DNA from: Opitutia bacterium UBA7876
Lineage (GTDB): Bacteria; Verrucomicrobiota; Verrucomicrobiia; Opitutales; Seribacteraceae
Reading direction: 5' to 3'
DNA length: 38,043 nt
Assembly: GCA_002500665.1 (NCBI GenBank)
Contig: DLRY01000075.1
Coordinates: forward strand, 1-38,043
Part shown: positions 1 to 7,136 of the stretch, piece after piece
Layout: every line of letters begins with the position of its first letter
Position numbering within the stretch: the stretch's first letter is position 1
Notes under the pieces: model-generated
What the model was told of the DNA's origin: nothing
What the model saw: only the letters and a program-made list of their open reading frames with translations
Database searches by the model: none
Position numbers and translations under genes: made by a program

Positions 1-225
1 CCCGAATCTTTCAAGGCTTCCCTCCACTTCGCTTGGAAGTACTCGGACGACTTCTCCCTCTGCATACTTTCCAATGCTAAAGCCGGCGGTGACAATTGTC
101 ATCGTGGCGTCGTTGCCGGTGCGATTGTCGGCGTACATGCCGGAGTCCCTCCCAAATGGCTTTACGGATTGAGAGCCTTGGACGAGTTGCCTGAAGATAT
201 GATGGTGACTCGTCAAGTCGACTAG
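1..225 (+). CDS. ADP-ribosylglycohydrolase family protein, C-terminal fragment
   Basis: The window opens inside this gene; the last 74 codons are read in frame 1 and end at TAG 223-225. The fragment contains GGDNCHRGVVAGAIVGVHAG, which matches the C-terminal metal-site signature of ADP-ribosylglycohydrolases (usually GGDTDT followed by a small-residue helix). The family removes ADP-ribose from proteins or related substrates using a dinuclear metal centre. Here the usual second Asp and the Thr are replaced (GGDNCH), so the metal site may differ from the classical one; many bacterial homologues of unknown substrate vary at this point. The gene converges on the small DUF2256 gene with only two bases between stop codons. 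The N-terminal part and the other ligands lie outside the window. Confidence 0.75.
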   Translation, partial: PESFKASLHFAWKYSDDFSLCILSNAKAGGDNCHRGVVAGAIVGVHAGVPPKWLYGLRALDELPEDMMVTRQVD

Positions 226-227
226 CC

Positions 228-404
228 TCAGAGCTTTTGTTCCTTGCGCTCAGCCCGCTTTTTCCTGCGACGTAGTTTTGCGCACTTTTGGGAACAATGC
301 AGCACGCTATCCCATACATGACGAGACCTCCACTTTTTACGGTTTTCGAATACCCTTCCACAATGTATGCAAGCTTTGCTTTCAGTCCGGACCTTGGAAC
401 CCAT
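228..404 (-). CDS. DUF2256 family small zinc-ribbon-like protein
   Basis: This is a 58-residue protein on the minus strand. It carries a CIHCGR motif at residues 12-17, then RKKW at 22-25 and CSQKC at 37-41, ending in a very basic tail. That order (CxxC, F-x-x-RKKW, W-x-x-V-x-x-CS-x-x-C) is the pattern of DUF2256, a family of short uncharacterised proteins that probably bind one zinc through four cysteines. The ATG at 402-404 overlaps the TGA of the upstream membrane-protein gene (TGATG), so the two are very likely translationally coupled. The role is unknown; a nucleic-acid-binding or chaperone-like role would be a guess from the basic tail. The reading frame is clear although the gene is very short. 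Confidence 0.8.
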   Translation of the reverse strand: MGSKVRTESKACIHCGRVFENRKKWRSRHVWDSVLHCSQKCAKLRRRKKRAERKEQKL

Positions 405-826
405 CAGTATTTAATAAAAGACAATATGAATGCAGAGGACCACAGAACGGTCCTGAACCAGTTTGTAGCAGACAATCGATCAAGGACTGCATGATTCCTT
501 CCGAGTTTCGTCAACTTACGATGGCAGGGTGCGGATATCGCAAAAGTAACAAGCAGTGCGAGAATTACCGTTACAAATTTGCACCAGTCGAGAATCGAAC
601 CTACGAAGAAAACTGCACTTGATGATTCCAGGAACTGCGCCGTCATAAGTGGAAGGACGAAAAATCCGATTTTGCTACAGTACCTACGGTGCCAATCCGA
701 GAATCCGGAGTCTTCAATAATACTAAGGGAGGGATAAATGATTATCTGGACTATCCAGATGACCAATAACATCCCAAAATCAATGACCAGTGCATGCTCC
801 GTCAAAATTTCGAGGATACTTATCAT
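404..826 (-). CDS. Small integral membrane protein of unknown function
   Basis: The protein has 140 residues with four hydrophobic segments at roughly 8-30, 50-70, 76-97 and 120-138, and is therefore predicted to be a four-helix inner-membrane protein. Features that look conserved are WIVQIIIYPS in the first helix, DWHRRYC between helices 1 and 2, a PLMTAQF stretch, and APCHRKL followed by an NWFRTVLW segment. I recognise this layout from uncharacterised proteins of Bacteroidota and Verrucomicrobiota, loosely like DUF1772-type proteins, but cannot assign a function. The invariant-looking His residues could bind a metal or heme, which is only inference. The start is the ATG at 824-826; no Shine-Dalgarno sequence is evident. 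It is coupled to the DUF2256 gene downstream and divergent from the tesA-like operon. Confidence 0.7.
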   Translation of the reverse strand: MISILEILTEHALVIDFGMLLVIWIVQIIIYPSLSIIEDSGFSDWHRRYCSKIGFFVLPLMTAQFLESSSAVFFVGSILDWCKFVTVILALLVTFAISAPCHRKLTKLGRNHAVLDRLSATNWFRTVLWSSAFILSFIKY

Positions 827-893
827 AGCGTTAGATTAGGCTCGTTAGTAATTGCGAGAAACTCAAATTACAATAAATCAGTATTTTGAACTA

Positions 894-1601
894 ATGACAA
901 ATCACTCAAAAAACCCGCTTCGGACAACCTTTGCTTGGTGCTGGTTGGCAGTCACGGGGATCCTAAGTTGCGGTTTAGAGCAAAGTCAGGAGAAAAACTC
1001 GCAGGCAAGCGAAAAAGCTGAGAATGGAGCCTTCCGCATCCTAATCCTAGGCGATTCCCTTACCGAGGGCTATGGGGTCCCCGAGGGGGATGCCTACCCT
1101 GCCCTTCTCGAGACAAAGCTGAATCGCGAACTCGCCCCCGAAACGGGACTCCGCTATGAGGTCGTAAATGGTGGCATAAGCGGGGCCACAACTAGCGGAG
1201 GGGTATCCAGGATTGAATGGTTCCTTCGGTCGAGACCCGACTTCATGGTCCTTGCCTTGGGGGGAAACGATGGGCTTAGAGGCATCCCCGTCCCTGAGAT
1301 GAAGAAGAACCTTGCCCTAATCCTTCGGGCGGCCGACGAAAACAAAATTCCCACCCTCCTTGCCGGTATGAAAATGCCCCCCAACTATGGCTTGAGCTAT
1401 GCCGAGTCCTATGCGAAAGCCTTTCAGGAAGTGGCCGGGCAATTCGAGGTTCCGCTCATTCCCTTCCTCCTCGATGGGGTTGGGGGAATGCCCGAAATGA
1501 ACCTGCCCGACCGCATTCACCCCAATTCTCGCGGGCATCGGGTGATCTGCGAGACCGTCTACAAAGCCCTTTCCCCCGCCCTTTATTCAAACGAGCCATG
1601 A
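894..1601 (+). CDS. tesA: TesA-like SGNH hydrolase lipoprotein (lysophospholipase/arylesterase)
   Basis: The 235-residue protein is an SGNH hydrolase of the TesA/GDSL type. Visible blocks are GDSLTEGYG (nucleophile Ser55), a Gly in NGGISGATT, LGGNDGLRG (block III Asn) and DRIHPNSRGH (catalytic Asp and His). The N terminus has basic and hydrophobic segments ending in GILSC, so Cys26 is a probable lipidation site and the enzyme is probably anchored in a membrane facing the periplasm. I chose ATG 894 rather than the in-frame TTG 852 because it puts the signal sequence at the N terminus. Its stop overlaps the next start by four bases (ATGA). E. coli tesA neighbours ybbA and ybbP but is divergent; here all three form one operon, supporting a shared task in removing hydrophobic molecules from the membrane. 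Confidence 0.88.
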   Translation: MTNHSKNPLRTTFAWCWLAVTGILSCGLEQSQEKNSQASEKAENGAFRILILGDSLTEGYGVPEGDAYPALLETKLNRELAPETGLRYEVVNGGISGATTSGGVSRIEWFLRSRPDFMVLALGGNDGLRGIPVPEMKKNLALILRAADENKIPTLLAGMKMPPNYGLSYAESYAKAFQEVAGQFEVPLIPFLLDGVGGMPEMNLPDRIHPNSRGHRVICETVYKALSPALYSNEP

Positions 1602-2287
1602 GCCCTCTCCTTCAACTCAAGAAGATAAGCAAGACCTATCGCCAGGGCAGCCAGAGGATCGAGGTCCTCAACTGCCTCGACCTGACCGTCCAGCCCAATG
1701 AACTGATTTCCATCCTCGGCCAAAGCGGTAGTGGGAAGTCAACCCTTCTCTCGCTCCTCGGAGGCCTCGATCACCCGGATATGGGAACGGTTGAGGTGAA
1801 GAGCAAGGACCTGGCCCGGTTGACCCAAGACCAGCTGAGCCTCTTCCGCTCGAAAAACCTCGGAATCGTCTTCCAGCACTACCATCTCATGAGCAATCTT
1901 ACCGCCCTTGAGAACGTCGGGGTTCCCCTCGAGTTGCAGGGCGAGCGTGATTTCTCAGGGCCGGCCCGAGAGGCCCTCGGGCTGGTTGGGCTTTCCCATC
2001 GCTTGGCTCATTTTCCATCCCAACTCTCCGGGGGCGAATGCCAGCGCGTCGCTCTGGCCCGGGCCATCGTGGCCAAGCCCAGCCTCATTCTTGCCGACGA
2101 ACCATCCGGCAACCTCGATCAGAAGACGGGGCATGAAATCATGAACTTGCTTTTTCGTTTGTGCCGGGAGCGCGAACAAGGCCTCATCCTCGTTACCCAC
2201 AACCATGAGATAGCCCGGCAATGCGACCGTACCCTGCTTCTCTCGGAAGGCAGGCTCTCCCCCCTCGACCCCTCCAAATCGGCTTGA
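1598..2287 (+). CDS. ybbA: ABC transporter ATP-binding protein, YbbA/LolD type
   Basis: The 229-residue ATPase has a complete set of nucleotide-binding motifs: Walker A GQSGSGKST at 41-49, Q-loop VFQHYHLM near 91-98, signature LSGGECQRVALARA at 143-156, Walker B LILADEP at 163-169, and the switch His in VTHNHE near residue 201. The sequence is of the MacB/LolD/YbbA class, whose members power mechanotransmission through FtsX-type permeases instead of importing solutes. Its start overlaps the tesA-like stop by four bases, and the permease begins five bases after its own stop, so the three proteins should be made together. The context makes YbbA more likely than LolD, which normally pairs with LolC/E. 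It should act on the cytoplasmic face of the inner membrane. Confidence 0.93.
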   Translation: MSPLLQLKKISKTYRQGSQRIEVLNCLDLTVQPNELISILGQSGSGKSTLLSLLGGLDHPDMGTVEVKSKDLARLTQDQLSLFRSKNLGIVFQHYHLMSNLTALENVGVPLELQGERDFSGPAREALGLVGLSHRLAHFPSQLSGGECQRVALARAIVAKPSLILADEPSGNLDQKTGHEIMNLLFRLCREREQGLILVTHNHEIARQCDRTLLLSEGRLSPLDPSKSA

Positions 2288-2292
2288 ACGGA

Positions 2293-4860
2293 ATGTCTTT
2301 CGCCATTCGAAGCGCCTGGCGGGAAATTCGGAACAACCGTTCCTTCTCCCTCTTCTATTGCCTTAACCTGGCCCTTGGCCTGGTAGGCTTTCTCGCCGTA
2401 GACTCCTTCAAGACTTCTCTTGAGACCAAGGTAAGAAGCGAATCCAGGATTCTCCTTGGGGCCGATCTGGCGGTACGGGCAAGGCGCGAGCTGACCTCCG
2501 ATGAACTGGAGAAGTTAAAGGGTTGCCTTCCTCCGGGTACGGAAACGACCGAGGTGGTTGATTTTTACTCCATGGCGGCAGGCCCCGGGAACCGGAGCAG
2601 GCTGGTAAGAATCATCGCCTTCGAGGAGGCCTTTCCCTTCTATGGCGATTTCGACCTGAAGATGGAGGGCAAAGTCGAGGGCGACGCAAAGGAAAAGAAA
2701 CTCATTCATTCCAGGAAATTGGCCTGGATTTATCCCGAGCTCCAAGGGCAGCTTGGGCTCGGCCTTGGTGAGGAGATCAAGGTCGGGAAGACCAGCTTCC
2801 GGGTTTCGGACCTCGTCCTGCGTGACAGCGGGCTTCAGTTCCAGCCCGCGGAACTGGCTCCCAAGGTTTATCTCGGCAAGGCTTTTCTTGCCGAGACCAA
2901 CCTGCTCGGAGAAGGCAACCTCGCCTTTCACAACCATCTCCTGCGGCTCCCGGAAGGAACCGACGAAAGAGAAGTCGAGGCAAAGCTCCAGCAGGCCATG
3001 AGCGCCCCCGAAGTCCAGGTCTACTCCCACCAGCGGGCGGGCCATCGTGCGGGTAGGCTCCTGGGTTACCTTTCCGACTTTCTTGGCTTGGTTTCACTGG
3101 TGGCTCTTTTCCTGGCAAGCCTCGGAAGCGGCTATCTCTTTCATGCCTTTCTGACCAAGCGGACTATGGACGCCGCCATCCTGGTAAGCCTCGGAGCAAC
3201 CCGGGGTAAAGCTACGCGGGTTTACCTTGCCCAATTGTTTATTCTGGGTGCCTGCGCCGCACTCATCGCAATTATTTCTACCTTTCTCTTACTGCCCCTT
3301 GTCTCGGTTGCCATCCGAGGCATCGCCCCCGACAACCTTGAGGTATTTCTTGGGGCCAAGGGCATCCTCTTGGCCTTTTGCGTGGCGACCCTGACCGGAT
3401 GGCTCATTGCCTTGCCGAGCCTGTGCAAACTATACCGGTTGCGACCCGCGGACCTCTTTCGGGAAGCCTCGCACCCCGGATCTCACGGCAAGGTAAGGGA
3501 GCTTCTTTTTTTCCTACCCGCCGGCCTCGCTTTCTGGGGGCTTACCCTCCTTCAGTCAGACTCCTCGAAACTGGGAAACCTCTTCGTCGTCTCCTTCCTC
3601 GTTTCCTCGGCAATCCTCTACGGGCTGGCCATCCTCGCCCTCAAGGGACTGGGCAGGGCCTTCGGCAAGTCAAGGCTCTCCCTCCGCTTGGCCGCCCGCT
3701 CCCTTGAGCGCAACCGCTCCAGCTCTGTCACGGCTTTCCTGGCGCTCGGGATGGGCGTTCTCCTGCTGACCCTCATTCCACAGTTTCAGCACAGCCTGGA
3801 AAACGAAATCGGACTAAACCAACCTGAGAGCAAGCTGCCCAAGCTGTTTTTGTTCAACCTGAGGGAAGACCAGGTTGACAAGCTCGTTTCCCTGCTCGAA
3901 GAGACGGGCAACCCTCTCGCCAACCTGACCCCCCGCATCAGGGGAAAGCTCCTTCGAGTAAAGGGAGAGGAATACAAGAAAGTGGTCGGTAGCGACCGGG
4001 ATTCCGCCGACCCCGACGACCAGCGGCGCAACAACTTCCGTAACAGGGGCTTCAACCTCAGCTACCGCGACCGACTGCTCGAGAGCGAGGAAATCATCCG
4101 TGGTCGAATGGTGAGGCGGGACTATGACCGGAAAACCAACCCCATCGCAGAGATTTCCGTCGAGCAAAGGTATGCCGAATCACTTGGCCTGGACCTGGGC
4201 GACCGCATAGAGATCGAGGTTGGAGGCGTTCCCATCGAGGCCGAAGTAGTCAACGTCCGCCGGGTTCGCTGGACCAGCTTTCAGCCTAACTTCTTCGTCC
4301 AGATGCAGCCGGGTGTTCTGGATGAGGCGCCCAAAACCTTCATCGGAACCCTAAACGACCTCAATGCGTCCGAAAAGCAGAACGTTCAGGACCTCTTGGT
4401 AAGGGAATTCCCCTCCATCTCCATCATCGACGTCGAAAGAACCGGCCAAGCGATTCTTTCCATAGTCCGGCAAATGACCTGGGCCCTTCAGGTGATGGCG
4501 GGACTTTCCGTCTTGGCGGGACTGGTCATTCTCTTCTCCGTTTCCCGTGAGAAAGTCCATCGCCAAAGATGGGAAATCAACCTCCAGAAAGTCCTCGGAG
4601 CCAGGTTCTCCAACCTGCGCAACCAGGTTCGTATCGAGTTCGGCATCCTAGGCATCTCCGCCTCCCTCACGGGGGTCTCGCTCAGCACCCTGGTGAGCCG
4701 GATCTTTTCCGAATACGTATTCGACCGGGTCTGGAGCTTCAATTGGGTCCTGCCCGTCGCCACCTGTCTGACCGTAGCGGCGCTGTCAATCCTTACCGCC
4801 GAATTCGCCACCAGGAAACTTCTCAGGATGAAGCCGGTTGAACTTTTGCGGGAAAGCTAG
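2293..4860 (+). CDS. ybbP: FtsX-type ABC permease, YbbP-like
   Basis: The protein has 855 residues, close to the size of E. coli YbbP (about 800). A transmembrane helix at about 20-40 is followed by a large periplasmic region. Then come a first FtsX core with three helices (about 255-400), a short linker with two helices (about 420-460), a second periplasmic domain (about 500-720) with FtsX core helices after it, and a C-terminal MKPVELLRES, the typical end of FtsX permeases. I start at ATG 2293, not at the upstream ATG 2221 that would overlap ybbA by 67 bases, because the sequence from 2293 begins with the usual amphipathic SAWREIRNNR helix. With the ATPase it would extract lipophilic compounds from the membrane for the partner hydrolase. 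The gene ends two bases before the convergent propeller gene. Confidence 0.9.
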   Translation: MSFAIRSAWREIRNNRSFSLFYCLNLALGLVGFLAVDSFKTSLETKVRSESRILLGADLAVRARRELTSDELEKLKGCLPPGTETTEVVDFYSMAAGPGNRSRLVRIIAFEEAFPFYGDFDLKMEGKVEGDAKEKKLIHSRKLAWIYPELQGQLGLGLGEEIKVGKTSFRVSDLVLRDSGLQFQPAELAPKVYLGKAFLAETNLLGEGNLAFHNHLLRLPEGTDEREVEAKLQQAMSAPEVQVYSHQRAGHRAGRLLGYLSDFLGLVSLVALFLASLGSGYLFHAFLTKRTMDAAILVSLGATRGKATRVYLAQLFILGACAALIAIISTFLLLPLVSVAIRGIAPDNLEVFLGAKGILLAFCVATLTGWLIALPSLCKLYRLRPADLFREASHPGSHGKVRELLFFLPAGLAFWGLTLLQSDSSKLGNLFVVSFLVSSAILYGLAILALKGLGRAFGKSRLSLRLAARSLERNRSSSVTAFLALGMGVLLLTLIPQFQHSLENEIGLNQPESKLPKLFLFNLREDQVDKLVSLLEETGNPLANLTPRIRGKLLRVKGEEYKKVVGSDRDSADPDDQRRNNFRNRGFNLSYRDRLLESEEIIRGRMVRRDYDRKTNPIAEISVEQRYAESLGLDLGDRIEIEVGGVPIEAEVVNVRRVRWTSFQPNFFVQMQPGVLDEAPKTFIGTLNDLNASEKQNVQDLLVREFPSISIIDVERTGQAILSIVRQMTWALQVMAGLSVLAGLVILFSVSREKVHRQRWEINLQKVLGARFSNLRNQVRIEFGILGISASLTGVSLSTLVSRIFSEYVFDRVWSFNWVLPVATCLTVAALSILTAEFATRKLLRMKPVELLRES

Positions 4861-4861
4861 G

Positions 4862-7090
4862 CTAGGAGCCAGAAGGCTCCCGCACGCAGATCAGCTCGCT
4901 CCCCGTACGAATCACGAAGGCCCGGTCGACAGAGGCGACCCCATAGACCCGGCCCTCGATGGTAAGCTTGTTTTCGGCCAACGGCTCCTTGGTCCCGTCA
5001 TCCGAAAGGACAATGGTCACGCCGTCCTTGGTGAAGAAATAGACGCACCCGGAAGACTGCATGGGGGAAGCCCAGCAAGAACCGGGAAGACGCAGGTTCC
5101 AGCTCTTGCTTCCGTTCTTGAGATCGTGGCATGAAACGACACCGGCTCGGTTCACGAGGTAGAGATGCTCCCTCGTCGCCAGGGGAGAACCAAAGCTGGA
5201 CGAACCATCCTCGGCGACCCAAGCCACCCTCTCATCCACCTCCGGGCTCATCTTGCGCCAAAGGGCCATGGTTTGACCCGGGGCCGAAGAACCAACGATG
5301 ACCAAATCCCCGACAAGGGAGGGAGATGCAACGGTGTTTCCCTCAACCTCCTTCCTTTCCCAGCGCTTTTCGCCCGAGCCAAAGTCATAGGCCTCCACCA
5401 CCCCGTTGGAACTGATGAAAACGGTTTCCTTTCCTTCCGCCTCATGCAGGGTTGGCGTGCTCCAGGATACACGCTGAGGACGGTCCTTCTTCCAGACGTT
5501 CCGGCCCGTCTTCTTGTCGATCCTGAGCAGATAGGAAGGACCCGAGTGGTCGACTAACAAGCCAAGGGCATCAGCGGATTGAAAAAGGGAGGACCCTATT
5601 CCATGGTTGCCGAGCATGGGCCCGTATTCCTCGGTCAGAGAGCGTTTCCAGATTTCCTGGCCTTCGTGGGTGAGGGCCAGGATCCGACCGCTCTCGTAGA
5701 AAAGATAGACCGCCCGTCCATCCACTACCGGGCTCGGGGCGGCTTGAGAAACGTATTGGCTGCGCTTGATCTTGACGGGCGCCGGATAGCTCTTGGTCCA
5801 AAGCAGCTTTCCGCTGCCCAGGTCATGGCAGTGAACCAAGAGCTTCTCGCTTGAGTCCCCCAGCGTACAGGTCGAGAATATACGGTCCTTCCAGACCACC
5901 GGGGTGGACTGGCCGTAGCCCGGCAGCTTGGCCCGCCAAGCGAGGTTACTCTCATCGGACCAGCTCCGTGGAGAAGAACGGGCCAGCGAACGGCTGTTGC
6001 CGTTTCCACGGAAGCCGGCCCAACGCGAGCCCTTGTCTTCCGGACCGGGCCCCTTGCCGGCCTTGCCGTCAGTCTCAAGGGACAAATCCTTTGAAAAATC
6101 CAAGACCTCAAGCGAATCCATATGGCCGTCGAAATTGGCTCCCCCGATGAACGCCACCTTCCCCTCACCTATGGGAACCATCCGGTGGAAAAAGCGCTTG
6201 CCCACTACCTTGACGCCTGTTGAGATCCATGAAGAATTCGAGTCGGAAAGAATCCGGGGCTGGTAGCTGAAGGCGCATGCGAGCAATTGCCCATCGAGGT
6301 TGCAGGCCGCGCTGCCAAAAGCCTTGAGCCGGTTGAGGCCCGGAAAAGGAGCGGCCTCAGACCATTTCATGTTCTTTAGTGAAAGCCTGCGCACTGCGTT
6401 GGAGGTCCCGTTGTCGTCCAGCCCGCCGATCACGAATAGGGAGTTCCCCACGATGGCGGCGGAGTTGGCCCTCACCTTCCACTCGGTCTCGGGAAGCCGT
6501 TTCCATTCGACCGGGTCGTCCTTGAGGTCGGCCACCAGTCCGTGACGATGCCAGTCGACCCCCTTTCCTTCCTGCATGTTCCATCCTCCGACAACATAGA
6601 GTTTACCTTTGTGAGCAACCATTTCGTGGGATGATCTTGGCTCGGGAAGAGGCGTGAGCTGGCCCCATTCCCCAGAGGCGGGATCGTAGACCGAAACCTC
6701 CGCCACCGAACTCAGGTTGGATTTCTCGCCTTCCGGATTCGTAGCTTGGGATCCCCCTGCTAGATAAACCTTTCCCCTGTGAGCGGCCATGCCGAATCCC
6801 TGCAAGGGACGCTTGAAAGGCAATTTCTCCCATTTGCCGGCTTTGCTAAGATCGGTCCTGACGAAATGGAGGGAATGAGTCTTTTCCGAGTATACGTGAG
6901 CCTCCCCCGTATGGCCCCCATAGACATATAGATATTTGCCCAGCCTGCAGGCCCCGAAACTGGTAATCGGTTCGGGCAGCCTGAGATCAATCAGGACCTT
7001 GTCCTCGGCATTTGAAAAAACCGGTTGGAGAAGCCCGAGAATTAATGATGTTGAGAGAAGTCGTATCTTTTTTGATTTTGCGAGTATCAT
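4862..7090 (-). CDS. Secreted double beta-propeller protein: Kelch repeats plus PQQ-like repeats
   Basis: The 742-residue protein starts at ATG 7090, giving a signal peptide of about 28 residues ending in FSNA; the longer TTG start at 7132 would bury it. Residues about 30-360 hold Kelch-type repeats (GGHTGEAHVYS, VYLAGGSQ, LYVVGGWN, LFVIGGLDDNG, VAFIGGANFDG). From about 370 a second domain begins with WAGFRGNGNSRS and STPVVWKDRIFSTCT, the start of the PQQ-like/WD40-like propeller abundant in Planctomycetota and Verrucomicrobiota, with repeats such as GSGKLLWTKSY and GSGEKRWERK to the end. No active-site residues of real quinoprotein dehydrogenases can be recognised, so it may be a binding or scaffolding propeller. 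It starts 46 bases after the TonB receptor gene on the same strand and may belong to that operon. Confidence 0.85.
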   Translation of the reverse strand: MILAKSKKIRLLSTSLILGLLQPVFSNAEDKVLIDLRLPEPITSFGACRLGKYLYVYGGHTGEAHVYSEKTHSLHFVRTDLSKAGKWEKLPFKRPLQGFGMAAHRGKVYLAGGSQATNPEGEKSNLSSVAEVSVYDPASGEWGQLTPLPEPRSSHEMVAHKGKLYVVGGWNMQEGKGVDWHRHGLVADLKDDPVEWKRLPETEWKVRANSAAIVGNSLFVIGGLDDNGTSNAVRRLSLKNMKWSEAAPFPGLNRLKAFGSAACNLDGQLLACAFSYQPRILSDSNSSWISTGVKVVGKRFFHRMVPIGEGKVAFIGGANFDGHMDSLEVLDFSKDLSLETDGKAGKGPGPEDKGSRWAGFRGNGNSRSLARSSPRSWSDESNLAWRAKLPGYGQSTPVVWKDRIFSTCTLGDSSEKLLVHCHDLGSGKLLWTKSYPAPVKIKRSQYVSQAAPSPVVDGRAVYLFYESGRILALTHEGQEIWKRSLTEEYGPMLGNHGIGSSLFQSADALGLLVDHSGPSYLLRIDKKTGRNVWKKDRPQRVSWSTPTLHEAEGKETVFISSNGVVEAYDFGSGEKRWERKEVEGNTVASPSLVGDLVIVGSSAPGQTMALWRKMSPEVDERVAWVAEDGSSSFGSPLATREHLYLVNRAGVVSCHDLKNGSKSWNLRLPGSCWASPMQSSGCVYFFTKDGVTIVLSDDGTKEPLAENKLTIEGRVYGVASVDRAFVIRTGSELICVREPSGS
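4865..4880. terminator. Hairpin at the convergent junction of ybbP and the propeller gene
   Basis: A perfect 6-bp stem, GGAGCC-AGAA-GGCTCC, lies just after the ybbP stop and inside the last codons of the convergent gene. No T-run follows on either strand, so it is not a canonical rho-independent terminator. Its position between two converging genes makes a role in 3'-end stability or bidirectional termination plausible. Confidence 0.3.
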
Positions 7091-7136
7091 TTTTGGATTG
7101 GTGGTGACTAAATACGTATCAATGCGGAACAAAATA

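Noticed and set aside
77..361. 94-codon minus-strand frame at the left edge
   Set aside because: It is out of frame with the DUF2256 gene and antisense to the ADP-ribosylglycohydrolase end, both of which have clear family motifs.
2221..2292. Upstream start for the ybbP-like gene
   Set aside because: It would extend 67 bases into ybbA and add a Pro/Arg-rich leader without membrane character; ATG 2293 gives the usual permease N terminus.
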